64,000 bases of DNA from a virus. Position numbers and translations under genes: made by a program. Below the pieces are notes generated by a model. The model worked only from the letters and a program-made list of their open reading frames with translations, did not search any database and had not been told where the DNA came from. The stretch's first letter is position 1; every line of letters begins with the position of its first letter. Shown here in pieces: positions 16,825-27,100 of the stretch. The DNA is taken from IMG/VR virus record IMGVR_UViG_3300043777_000056, positions 1 to 64,000 of that record, one strand, 5' to 3'.

Positions 16825-17199
16825 ATGGCCGCGAACAAACGTCTTAACATTGAACCAGTTGCGCTGACCACGTCAGCAGCCAACCTCCTGAACACAGCGA
16901 TCACTTCGCTTTCTGGTCCGATTGGGTATACCCAGACCCAGCCGTACCTTCTAGTACGGCACATTCGCGCGGTCAACAAGTCGGGCTCAGCCGCGACCGT
17001 GAGCACTTACAAGGGTGCCACAGGCGGTAGCGCAGCCGGTACCGAGTATGCCTTCAACGCGGTTTCCGTGCCGGCGAACAGCTATGTGGACTGGTACGGT
17101 GAAATGCGACTCGACTCTGGTGACTTCTTCACCGGACTGGCGAGCGCCAATACCGCGATCACGCTCAATTTCGACAACGCCGAGATCGGCATCGCGTAG
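16825..17199 (+). CDS. Small virion or decoration-like protein, 124 aa
   Basis: Begins MAANKRLNIEPVALTTSAAN. The rest is a likely beta-sandwich (YLLVRHIRAVNKSGSAATVS, NSYVDWYGEMRLDSGD). Proteins of this size and look are common among head- or tail-decorating proteins. The start sits directly after the hairpin at 16789-16824, which hides its ribosome site. Confidence 0.55.
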   Translation: MAANKRLNIEPVALTTSAANLLNTAITSLSGPIGYTQTQPYLLVRHIRAVNKSGSAATVSTYKGATGGSAAGTEYAFNAVSVPANSYVDWYGEMRLDSGDFFTGLASANTAITLNFDNAEIGIA

Positions 17200-17287
17200 T
17201 TTGAAATTTGCGCCCTCGTCGTAGCCAGACTACGATTACAATCACATAATCAAACATTCCCGCGCCCGTTAGGGTCAGGAGCTGGTT

Positions 17288-17917
17288 ATGCCAAAGATCG
17301 TCATCCGTCAAGCCAATGTACTTGACTACGTCAAGATACTACGACTGATCGTAGAAGCCAAAGACCCGCCGGGCATCCGCGCGGGCGCGCTTGACCCGAC
17401 CAAGCTTCAGCAATTCCTGCTTACCATCACACAGCCTACCGCCAACTATGGCTACACAGCCGTAGCAGATCTGGGCGGCAACATCGTAGGTGTAATGGGA
17501 TGCTCAGCATGGCTACCGCCATGGTCGCGGGCCCAGGTTCTCAATCTGGAGTTTTTCTACGTGCAACCGATGCACCGCAAGGGTGGTGTACCGCGAGCAC
17601 TACTGGTCAACGTACAACGAGAAGCCCGCCGGGCCGGGGTCGAGCTGCGACTACAATTAAGCGCGCGCGACGTCGAGTCTATAGGCGAGCCCACACTGAA
17701 GACATCAGGATTTAGAGACGCAGGCCGCGTGTTCCTGATGGGAGGCAAAGATGCTGGACTTCCTGATACTGGCAGCACCCCGAAGCGGGACAACGTGGAT
17801 GTCGAACTTTCTGACGACGAACCAGAGTTTTTGCCTCCACGACCCGACAGAGACGATGTCCCCGAAGGAGATGGACCTCCTGAAGTCGTGCCACCAGAAG
17901 AGGCTACTCGGGATTAG
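17288..17917 (+). CDS. GNAT-like acetyltransferase with acidic C-terminal tail
   Basis: 209 residues. Residues 1-155 have GNAT order: an N-terminal IRQANVLDYVKILRLIVEA helix, central strand VVG-type (GGNIVGVMGC), the strand LNLEFFYVQP and the acetyl-CoA loop region MHRKGGVPRALL. GNAT enzymes move an acetyl group to an amine. The last 55 residues are Asp/Glu/Pro-rich and are encoded in the stretch that also encodes the N-terminus of the sulfotransferase-like gene, in another frame. The ribosome site is GGTCAGGAGC. The substrate is unknown; a virion protein is possible. Confidence 0.7.
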   Translation: MPKIVIRQANVLDYVKILRLIVEAKDPPGIRAGALDPTKLQQFLLTITQPTANYGYTAVADLGGNIVGVMGCSAWLPPWSRAQVLNLEFFYVQPMHRKGGVPRALLVNVQREARRAGVELRLQLSARDVESIGEPTLKTSGFRDAGRVFLMGGKDAGLPDTGSTPKRDNVDVELSDDEPEFLPPRPDRDDVPEGDGPPEVVPPEEATRD

Positions 17918-18296
17918 CGATACCGCTGCGGCGTATTCGTTCCCAGACTGGGCGCGCGAGCATCCTGGGCGAAAGGTAGTCATCCACCGCAGCTTCCGTC
18001 ATATAAACGAATCTCTGGCGGCGATTGGATTCGAGCCTATAAATAAGGGGTTATGGGATGAGTCATTGTGGGCCATTAGAGGCGACAACGTCATTCACGT
18101 CAGCTATCACGACATCTTCCTTCCCGGTCGCAAAACTGTATGCCAGATATGGGAACATATATTTGGATGTTTAAACGACTTTGATCGCGACCGCTTTGAC
18201 CTTCTACGAAAGATGCACATTCAACCTGAATTCTCACTGGTACAGTGGTCTCCAGAGGTTGGCCGACGTCTCACGAAACAGGTGCGCGGCGAATGA
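17751..18296 (+). CDS. Sulfotransferase-like P-loop protein
   Basis: 181 residues beginning MLDFLILAAPRSGTTWMSNF. The P-R-S-G-T-T-W signature at residues 10-16 is the 5'-phosphosulfate-binding loop of PAPS-dependent sulfotransferases. A later VVIHRSFRHINESLAAIGF resembles the 3'-phosphate-binding region (R...S). The protein is short for the family (usually 250 or more). A strong GGGAGG lies 5 bases before the ATG. The first 167 bases overlap the acetyltransferase frame. It would sulfate a protein or sugar; the target is not shown by the sequence. Confidence 0.75.
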   Translation: MLDFLILAAPRSGTTWMSNFLTTNQSFCLHDPTETMSPKEMDLLKSCHQKRLLGISDTAAAYSFPDWAREHPGRKVVIHRSFRHINESLAAIGFEPINKGLWDESLWAIRGDNVIHVSYHDIFLPGRKTVCQIWEHIFGCLNDFDRDRFDLLRKMHIQPEFSLVQWSPEVGRRLTKQVRGE

Positions 18297-18916
18297 TTCA
18301 CATCTACCGTCCGGGAAAGCCGCAACGAATGAAGCCTCTTGTAAGCGGGTTGGATGTTTTCTCTGTGACCGAGCAGATAGACTCATGCGAAGACTTATGG
18401 AATGAGATCGGTTTCCGTAACCTAATGCCCGGTAGTCCGCACCGCGATGCCGATGATATCTGGTTCCGCGCCCGACATATTGAGGACTTCAACCCGGATG
18501 CTCCGCTTACAGAATTCCTTAGTGAGCATGTTCCGGTTTGGTATCCATCAGTGAAACGTTGTCCTGACGTGATCGCGTGGGCTAACTTCTTTCGTCATGA
18601 GTATTTCAACGGTGGTGAAGTAGGAACGGTCCTGGCTACTCGCATACCCGCCGGCAAAGAAGTGTTCTGGCATATCGATGGTGGCTGGAACCAGAAGTAC
18701 TACGATACCAAAGTGGCACTTATGCTGAAAAGCAATAAGGATCAAGCGTATATGTTCGAGAGGGAGGCCATGGTTGCCGAACCCGGCGAAGCCTTCTGCT
18801 TCTGGAACGAATACCCGCATCGCGTCGTGAACGCGAGCGACGATGATAGACTCAGCCTGATTTTCTCAATAAGAACAAGAGCAGAACAATGCCGGTCGGA
18901 GTTGCGGGTGGATTAG
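18293..18916 (+). CDS. 2-oxoglutarate/Fe(II)-type oxygenase (aspartyl/asparaginyl hydroxylase-like)
   Basis: 207 residues beginning MIHIYRPGKPQRMKPL; the ATG overlaps the preceding TGA. The metal triad H-x-D...H is visible: HIDGGW (His127, Asp129) and EYPHRVVNAS (His176), followed by RLSLIFSIR, whose basic residue would bind 2-oxoglutarate. This is the layout of aspartyl/asparaginyl beta-hydroxylases and prolyl-hydroxylase relatives. It directly follows the sulfotransferase-like gene, and the trio sits 3 kb after a collagen-like fibre gene. Hydroxylation of that fibre is a hypothesis. Confidence 0.8.
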   Translation: MIHIYRPGKPQRMKPLVSGLDVFSVTEQIDSCEDLWNEIGFRNLMPGSPHRDADDIWFRARHIEDFNPDAPLTEFLSEHVPVWYPSVKRCPDVIAWANFFRHEYFNGGEVGTVLATRIPAGKEVFWHIDGGWNQKYYDTKVALMLKSNKDQAYMFEREAMVAEPGEAFCFWNEYPHRVVNASDDDRLSLIFSIRTRAEQCRSELRVD

Positions 18917-19881
18917 CGATTGCTGGGGCTGCTGCTGGCGCCTACGGTTCATACGCTTCTAACAAAGCCAATAAGGCGGCTGCAGCCGCCAACAACCTGC
19001 CATACCAGGAACTCATAGGGCAGGCGCAGGGAGTTGCTGAACAGCCCTTCCAGGCTTACAACGGCCCTCTTACTTCAGGCCCTACGGCCAACGAGAACAA
19101 CGCTGCAAGTCTCGCTGGCGTTCGCGCATCCCAGGCTACGCAAGCATTCAATCAGGCCGCAACACCATTCAACGAGGGCGCGCTCGACCAGTACGAAAGT
19201 CCGTTCACGAACGAAGTCGTCAATCAGGGATTGAAGGATCTCAACGAGAACTTTAACACCCAGAACGAAGCCGCGATCCGCAAGCAGAACATGACCGATG
19301 CTTTCGGGTATGGACGAACCGCTGCCAACCTGCAGCCGGCGTTCAATGCGTATCAGCGCGAGGCTGGGGACTTCATAGCCAATCAGCGCGACGCGGCGTA
19401 CAAGTCCGCCCTAAGTGAATTCAATCAGCAAGGGGCCTTCCAGAAGGGTCTCGGTGAGGCCGAGGGTAACGCTGCAGACAATGGCGTAGGTGCTCTCGAA
19501 AGCACCGGCAAAGACATTCGAGAGGCCAACACCGCTCAGGATCAGGCTCAGTATGGTGAATTCCTGCGTGGTCAGAACTGGTCTAGACAGCAGATTCAGC
19601 CATACATTCAAGCTGTTACAGGCGCAGCGCCGCACATACAGCAGCCCACACAGAGCAACGTTCTAACATCTGCCATCGGCGGTGCATTAGCCGGATATGG
19701 TTTAGGAAGCGGCTTTAGTGGGGGTAACAATATTGGATCCGAGGCCAGCGCGCTCACCAACAATGTGACAGATCCGGCGCTTGAGAATTACACAACCGGC
19801 GCTCTCTCCGGTGCCGAAAAAAACCTCGAAGACGCAGGCGCTGGAGCACTTCAGGACGTCGCAGGAACAGGACCACAATAA
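18889..19881 (+). CDS. Internal virion / DNA-ejection protein, 330 aa
   Basis: Begins MPVGVAGGLAIAGAAAGAYG, a hydrophobic glycine-alanine segment, followed by a long Ala/Gln/Asn-rich helical body (NKANKAAAAANNLPYQELIG, QNEAAIRKQNMTDAFGYGRT) and a second hydrophobic segment near residue 265 (SAIGGALAGYGLGSGF). This composition is typical of P22 gp7-like ejection proteins that form the trans-envelope channel. It precedes two more proteins of the same class. Confidence 0.7.
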   Translation: MPVGVAGGLAIAGAAAGAYGSYASNKANKAAAAANNLPYQELIGQAQGVAEQPFQAYNGPLTSGPTANENNAASLAGVRASQATQAFNQAATPFNEGALDQYESPFTNEVVNQGLKDLNENFNTQNEAAIRKQNMTDAFGYGRTAANLQPAFNAYQREAGDFIANQRDAAYKSALSEFNQQGAFQKGLGEAEGNAADNGVGALESTGKDIREANTAQDQAQYGEFLRGQNWSRQQIQPYIQAVTGAAPHIQQPTQSNVLTSAIGGALAGYGLGSGFSGGNNIGSEASALTNNVTDPALENYTTGALSGAEKNLEDAGAGALQDVAGTGPQ

Positions 19882-21143
19882 TGGCTGGCATGACAGACAG
19901 TATGCAAGCTGATGACGCCTTATCCGGCGACCTAATGCAGCAGCCATCATTCGCCGCTAAGGGGGCGTTTGGAGGTAGCCTGATTGCTCCTCAGCATCCG
20001 GGAGCAGACGATAGCTCTTACTCAGGTCAATATGGGTCTCTGCTTCGGGCGTATGACCAGAAACTTGCCAGCGAAAAAGACGCGGCACTGGCCGCTGATC
20101 AAGCAGCTCAGCAAAAGCAGCAAGCTGCCCAAACTGCCGCACAAAGACACTCGTTGGTGATGACCGAACAACAGCGAAGAATTCAGTCCGCCAATGCGGC
20201 AGGCCAAGGAGCATTGTCGTCATCTGATACCTCGCGCCCACAAGGGGCATTACCCGGCAATCAACCGCCGATGTCATTGCAGCAGTACCTGGATAGTCAC
20301 GATGACGACACCTTCAATCAAGCGATGAAGGAAGTCGAGTCGCGCCATGGCCAGCATCCGGCAGACATCTACGACAAGATGATAGCAGACAAATTCATCT
20401 CGCCGGCAGACAAAGAATTGACGTCGCGGCAAAAGGCCGAGGCATTCACGCACATTGGCCTAGAGCTGCTGAAGCACTCTACTCACAAGGCTGGGCAGGA
20501 AGACTTGCCCGGCGCATTTGGCGCTGCCGCCGAAGCCGGCGAGCAGTCTATTGAGAAGTCCCGCCAGCAGGTCGCGGAACAAGCTCATCAAGAATACCTG
20601 CGAGAACAGGGCCTGACTCTGGACAAGGCCAAGGATGCAGCTGCCAACGAGAAGGATGAGCGCTCAGAGATTCGCCAGCAGGCGAATGATCGCTCGCGCA
20701 ATGCCGAAGACTGGCGCAAGATCCAGTTCCAGCAAGGTCAAGAGAACGCGCGCGAACAGCAGCGCATAGCGGCCGAAGATCGCAAGACCAAGTCCGAGAA
20801 AGAGGGCAAGGCCGGCGAGAAAAATGCCCAGACTATGATCGATTCCAATGGTTACCAGCTTGAACGCGATGCAAAGACGAACCGTTGGAAACCATCCCTC
20901 GATGCCGATGGCAACAAGATCAAGCCGGAGAAAGCTCAGGAATTCGACACGAAGCAGTCAGATCAATGGCAAAAGGCTCGCACGAGCTATATTGAGAACG
21001 CCAAGAAGGACTACACAAAGTGGCATGATCCAAAGACCGGTGCCGCTCTGAGCGACGACGATATAGGCGCCCAGTGGGAGAAGGACAACCCGAAACCGGG
21101 GCAGCGCGGCGGCAAGACGGTAGACTTCTCAACCTGGAAGTAG
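19881..21143 (+). CDS. Internal virion / ejection protein, 420 aa, coiled coil
   Basis: Begins MAGMTDSMQADDALSGDLMQ; the start overlaps the previous stop (TAATG). Residues 60-110 and 200-310 are Gln/Ala/Glu-rich coiled coil (AAQQKQQAAQTAAQRHSLVM, RSEIRQQANDRSRNAEDWRK). No catalytic motif is seen. By place and composition it resembles podovirus gp14/gp16-class ejection proteins. Confidence 0.65.
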   Translation: MAGMTDSMQADDALSGDLMQQPSFAAKGAFGGSLIAPQHPGADDSSYSGQYGSLLRAYDQKLASEKDAALAADQAAQQKQQAAQTAAQRHSLVMTEQQRRIQSANAAGQGALSSSDTSRPQGALPGNQPPMSLQQYLDSHDDDTFNQAMKEVESRHGQHPADIYDKMIADKFISPADKELTSRQKAEAFTHIGLELLKHSTHKAGQEDLPGAFGAAAEAGEQSIEKSRQQVAEQAHQEYLREQGLTLDKAKDAAANEKDERSEIRQQANDRSRNAEDWRKIQFQQGQENAREQQRIAAEDRKTKSEKEGKAGEKNAQTMIDSNGYQLERDAKTNRWKPSLDADGNKIKPEKAQEFDTKQSDQWQKARTSYIENAKKDYTKWHDPKTGAALSDDDIGAQWEKDNPKPGQRGGKTVDFSTWK

Positions 21144-21158
21144 TTTGGAAGTGGTCTG

Positions 21159-24100
21159 ATGGACGTCAACCTGCCTGACGGCACCACCGTTAAGGGTGTG
21201 CCTGATGACATGACTCGGGATCAGTTTGTGCAGAAGGCGAAAGCTAATGGCATGAACATCCCTGATGAATGGCTTGGCGCTTCACAGGTACACGCTCAAC
21301 CCACGCAATCTCCGGCCGCTCCTCCGGCCCAAACGTCCAATGAACCAAGCATGGACGAAATCAACCGCCGACACCTTACCAGACAGGGCGATCAGTGGAT
21401 AGATCCGACCGCGCCGCGCGATAGAACCAAGGATCCTAACAGCGAATTTGAGAACGTCGTAACCCGCGCCGGTAGCACTCTAGTTGGCATGGCGAAGGAT
21501 CTGCCAAACGCTGCTGCCGCGTTGACCGATCCTGAGGCTTTGCTTCGCGGGTCCAATAAGCTCGCCGGCATAATGGGTATGGGAACAGATCCGTTTGGCG
21601 CAACTGCCCGCGCCATGAAGGCCAAGGGTATCGACTATGACCCGGTTCCGGAATGGGCCAAGCATGGCAAGGGTCTCAGCAATGCGATCATGAACAGCTC
21701 CCATGCCTATCAGGATTTCATGGGTGGAGTACAGGACAGGGTAGAGTCGGCGCTTACCCCTTCATTTCGCGATGCTGCCAATAAGCCAATGATGGAGGGC
21801 CTGAGAGACCCTGAATGGTATCTGAATGGTCTCGGAACGGCTGCAGCCTATGCGCTCCCGAGTATAGGTCCAATAGCAACGGCATCCAGACTTGGATATG
21901 CCACTCGCATGGCATCGCTCGCCGGGCGTACAGACATGGAGATGGCACAAAAGGTTGCCTCATCCATTGCCGCCGGCCAGAAAGCCGGGGCGGCTGTTGG
22001 TGGTGTGACCAATGCCGCAATCATGGGTGGTCAGACTGGGCAAGAAGTCCGTGACGCGCTGGGCAAGCTAGACGAAGCTACCCTGATGAACTACCCCGAG
22101 TACCGCAAGGCCCGCGAGCAAGGCAAAAGCGATGTCGAGGCTCGCCAGGAATTCATCTCCAATCGCGCTAATGAGGCCACCCTGCTGTCCGGACTCGCTG
22201 CCGAGCTTCCCACCCAGGCTCTAAACAAGTTCATCGCTCATGCCGCCGTAGGCCATGCCATAGCGCGTACGACTGCCGGCGCGGCCCTCAAGGGAACCAT
22301 CGAGGGCGGGGTAGCTGGTGCCCTGGGGATGACCGGAATGGGCACCGTGGAGCGCGCCGAAGAGGACAAGAACAAGGACTTCTATGGTGCGCTGAAGCAA
22401 GCGACCAAGGACGATTCCCTATCCGGAGCCCTATTCGGGGCTGTGATAGGTGGTGGTTTGGCCGGCGGAGCGCATGGTCGCATACCGACCACGCAGGCAG
22501 AAGATCTAGCCAGGGGGGCTGAAAAGGCCAAAACCGCATCCGATGTCCAGAAGGCAATGCAGTCTAAAGCCGACGCAGAGGCCGCTGAAGCGGCCGAGAA
22601 GCGCCAGAAGGCTGGGACAGCGTCTGACCAGGACAGCGGCGCAGCGGGCCGCGCAGAGGCCAAGGCAGAGCGTATAAGCGCCGAGCAGGCACAGGAGAAC
22701 CACGAGACGCTAGTCCGTGCTCAGCAAGACTTCATAGCGGCCCATGAGCGAGTGAAAGCAATTGAGGCCCATGTTGCCGATCCTTCGGTGCCGGTCAACT
22801 ACAATGAGCTTGAACGTGCCCGTAACGAGCGGGCAAAGGCGTATGACGATTTCGCTGAGGCTGCCGATTCCGCTGGCATCCTGACAGCAAGGAAACAAAG
22901 CGGGCAGGTACAGAACAATGTCGGGCAAGCAAGCGAAAGATCTAACGAAGGAACCGTTCGACGGGCCGATCAGCGCGGAGACGGGAGCGGACGTGAGCGG
23001 AGTGTCGAACTCGAAGGGCCCAAGCTCGATGGGTCGAGCGCAGACGCGGCGTCATCCGGGAATGAGCGGGTCGGGCGGGAAGTCGAACCGCTGGCAGGGT
23101 CAGGTCGGGGCGCGACCGGAGTCGAACCCGGAGACGGACGGATATCTGGACGTCGGAATCAAGGATCGGAACATCCGCAGCCGCTAGAAGAGGTAGGCCC
23201 TCTTCCAGGCACTGAGGAACAGAAGCGCGGGCGCGTCCTCGACAATGTCGAGGAAACGAAGCTTGGCGGCCCCATGCCGCCACTTGAAGAAACCAAAAAG
23301 GCTCAAGAGACGCATGCCGGCGAGGCAAATGAGCCATCCGCCGCTTCTGAGCGTGACAAGGTCCAGAAGGCACTAGCCGAGCGTCAAGTCTCGAACAAGC
23401 AGTACGCCTCCAACTACGCCGATATCCCTGAAAGCAACCGGGCGCTAACCCCTGATCAGAAGCGGGTCGAAGACCGCATGAAGGCCATAGTGGCTGACGT
23501 GCCGGCAGCGGAGCAGGCATACTCACAGGTCGCCGGCACCGAGGGCGGCCGGATCATCAATACCGATCTAGCGCGCAAACTCAGCCCTGATTACGACAAG
23601 GACAATCAGTCTCGCGCGCTGCACTCAAATAGCGTTCAGGAACCATCTTCGTGGCTTGCTGACAAGCTGTATTTCCGTCGCCTAGCTGAACCACCCGGCG
23701 AGTCAAAGACGGTCCTAGCCACTGCTGGCGGTTCTGATTCGGGAAAGTCAATTTCACTGTCCAGTAAAGATGCCAAAAAGGCAGATATCGTTTACGACGG
23801 TAACATGAACAATCTACCGAAGACCCGGCGCCGCATAAAGGCGGCCCTGGATAGCGGTCGAGATTTTCATATCCAATTCACCTTCCGCGATCCTATCGCG
23901 GCCTGGAAAGAAGGTGTGTTGCCGCGTGCAATGAAATTTGGGCGTACAGTGCCGGCGGAAGCGCATGCTGACACGCATAATGGCAGCTTCAAGACTGTGA
24001 TGGCGCTTGCCAAGCAGTACGCAAATGATCCTCGCGTCAAGATCAGTGTAGTGGACGTTGACGACGCCAGCGTGAAGACGCTGCAGGATGTGGCCAAGAA

Positions 24101-27100
24101 ACGGTACCACATAACACCGGATGAACTCCGAAAGATAGCGATTGAGGAATACAAGAATGGGCGAATCACAGATACGGTCCTCAGAGGGGTCGCCGGCCCA
24201 GGTGCTGAAAGACTGGCTCGTAGCGGAAAAGATAATGGACGAGTATCCGGAAAGCCAGTGGGAGAAGCAGGTAAAAGAGCAGGTTCCGCTGGCGAAGCAG
24301 GAAAGGGCAATGGAAGAGATTCGTCAGGAGAAGGCGGAGATCGAGCAAAGTCACAAGAAGAAGCTCGACTGGGAGAAGGTGTACCCGGACAGGTACAAGT
24401 AGAACCACTCAAGGGGATGCCGACATCAGTCGATGTCCCCGGCAAAGGCAAGATAGCCTTTGGACCAGAGACACGCGCACAGGCTGCTGCAGCTGACTAT
24501 GCTAAGCGCGCCGGCATCAAGTACGACCCTCCGCGCGACTACAAGAAAGTCAACGTCGATACCGCCAAGCAGATCGCTAAAGCATACGACGAGATGAAGA
24601 ATGATCCGACTGATCCAAAGGTCAAGGCATCATACGATGCCCTTATCAAGGAGACACTGGATCAGTTCCAGTCAATCAAGGCCACCGGTCTCAAGATTGA
24701 ATTCATCGAACCTGGGCAGAAGGATCCATACGCTGCGAGCCCGCGTCTTGCGATTATGGATGCCCGCGATAACAATCATCTATGGGTGTATCCGACAGAG
24801 TCAGGCTTTGGCGGAAACGTAGTCAACATAGGTCTTAAAGTCGGAGAAAACGACAAAATCACTCGTGGCGAGGCTGAGGCTGCACTTCGTGCAAAAGGGG
24901 TGGACATAGTCTCCTCTAACGTTCACGAGTCTAACACTGAACCTACGCTGGTTGCGCGTCTCTCGCGACCACTCACTACCAGCGAGGCTCATGATGTCAG
25001 TACCAAGCTTAAACAGGAAAGTATCGCTCAACTTGTAGGCCAAAAGGGCGAGTTGCATGGCCCTAATGCCGAGCAATGGAGGCCATTCAATCCTGACTAC
25101 TTCCTGACCGAGAGCGGAGATGTGCTGTCCAAGGTTCAGCAGAATCCGATGCTTCGCGAGACGGATGAACTGATCGGGGGGCGCCGGCTGCTCGCAAATG
25201 ACGTTTTCCGGATCGTGCATGATTACTTCGGCCACATCAAGGAAGGAATTGGGTTCCGAGCCGATGGCGAAGAGAATGCGTGGCGACAACATGCTGCTAT
25301 GTACTCCGATCTAGCGCGCGGCGCGATGACCACTGAAACGCGCGGACAGAACTCTTGGTTGAACTATGGTCCTCACGGCGAAAATAATCGCACCGCGAAG
25401 GCATCAGAGACCATCTATGCCGAACAGAAAGCCGGCCTCCTCCCTGACAGATTCACTGTAGATAGCCCAGAGCCTATCAAGACTGGGGAGAGCGTCGCTG
25501 AGGTATTGCCAGTGTTTCGCGTGGGGTCTGAAGGGACCGAGCGTGAACGCCAGCTCATCTGGGGTGGCAATCCAAAAGATATCCCCTACGCGAATGAAAA
25601 AGACCGTTCTGTCATTGCCGGTGGCGGTATCGATGCCAAAACCAGCGAGGCCATCAAGAGTCACATTCGACAAGAATTTGGGTTTGATGTCCAGATCGTT
25701 AACCATCCTGAAGATGTCCCTTACATTGATCGTTGGGCCGCAGAGAATCTACCAATATCTGCAGTATTCACCGACAACGTAGACGGTGGAACCGTCCACT
25801 TAATCGCCGGCAACCTGGGCAGCTTCGAGCACGGAGTTACCGCAGCTACCCATGAACTAGTTGGTCACTACGGTACCCGCGCCGTTCTTGGCGGCCGAGG
25901 CAGTGACAACTATAACATCATGATGGATGCCATCACAAGGGCATTCCCTGGTCGCGTTCGCGAGATGGCCATCAAGAACGGCATCAGCATGTCTCACCCT
26001 GACAAGTCTATACGAGAGATGCGCCGCCGAAGCGCCGCCGAAGAACTGGTTGCATACGCTGCCGAGAAGTCAATCGATGGCAAGCGCTTGCGTCCCGGCA
26101 TGTTCCAGCAGATCGTCGATATGTTCCGGAGCTTTCTGCGCAACATCGGCGTTCTGAAGACCGCCAACGAATCAGATATCGCGAGTTTGATTGATCGCAG
26201 TGCCGATTACGTACGCCGGGGCGGTGCGGAAAGAATGCGGACCCGCGACCAGATCTCTCTTGATATAAGCGGCCAGCCGCGCGAATACGCCTTCCAGACG
26301 AACGACAAGACCAGTTACCGCGTCAACCTTCCATCTGTAGAGCACTCATTCGATGAGACCGGGGAACACCGGCTATCGACTTCTGCCGGCGAGATGCTGG
26401 CGCAGGAGAGCGGGAAATACCTGAATGTGAAGCGCTCAGATGTCGAGAGCGCGGCACGCGGGCAAGGCCACGGCGTGGCGATGCTTGAGAAAGCGGCTAG
26501 CGTTGCCTTTGAGCGCGGACTTAAGCTTGGATCGGACATAAGCGTATCACCGTCTGCGGCTCGCCTTTACGATGCTCTTGAGAGACGTGGCTACGAGGTT
26601 ACCCGCAATCCCGCAGACATCAGCGAGACTACCGGAAACTACGTGAGCCGCGATCATCGTGTACCGGTGTTCGAGGTAGCGCCACAGCAGAGCTACAAGG
26701 TAGGCAGGGAGAAGACGGCGCGCGATATCCTGGGCGAGGTAGCAAGTCATCTTACCAAGGAAGAAAAGGCCAAGCTCACGCGAGTATCGGCTGAAAAGGT
26801 ACTTGATGTATTCAAAAACCTGCCAGATGCCAAGGAGTTTGCTTCCGCTGCGCTTGCTGGCAAAGCTAAGCGCGGCTGGTATCGAGAGAGCGCCAAAGCC
26901 ATAGCCAACGTATTCGGTCCAGATGGACCGCGCTTTACCGCCTTACTATCAGCCATGAGTCCGCGGGTTAGCGTCGAGATGAACCTGCACAATGCCTTGC
27001 ATACCTTCATCAACTGGGACAAGGCCGGACGTCCTCAGAAGCGCGGCGAGATCGTCAAGATAATGGGCGACTCAGTGTTGGGTGACCAGGGGAAGAACAG

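Noticed and set aside
22918-23187. Alternative-frame 89-codon reading in the polyvalent gene
   Set aside because: It is low-complexity, with only a weak AGG 10 bases upstream, and looks like a frame shadow of the linker.
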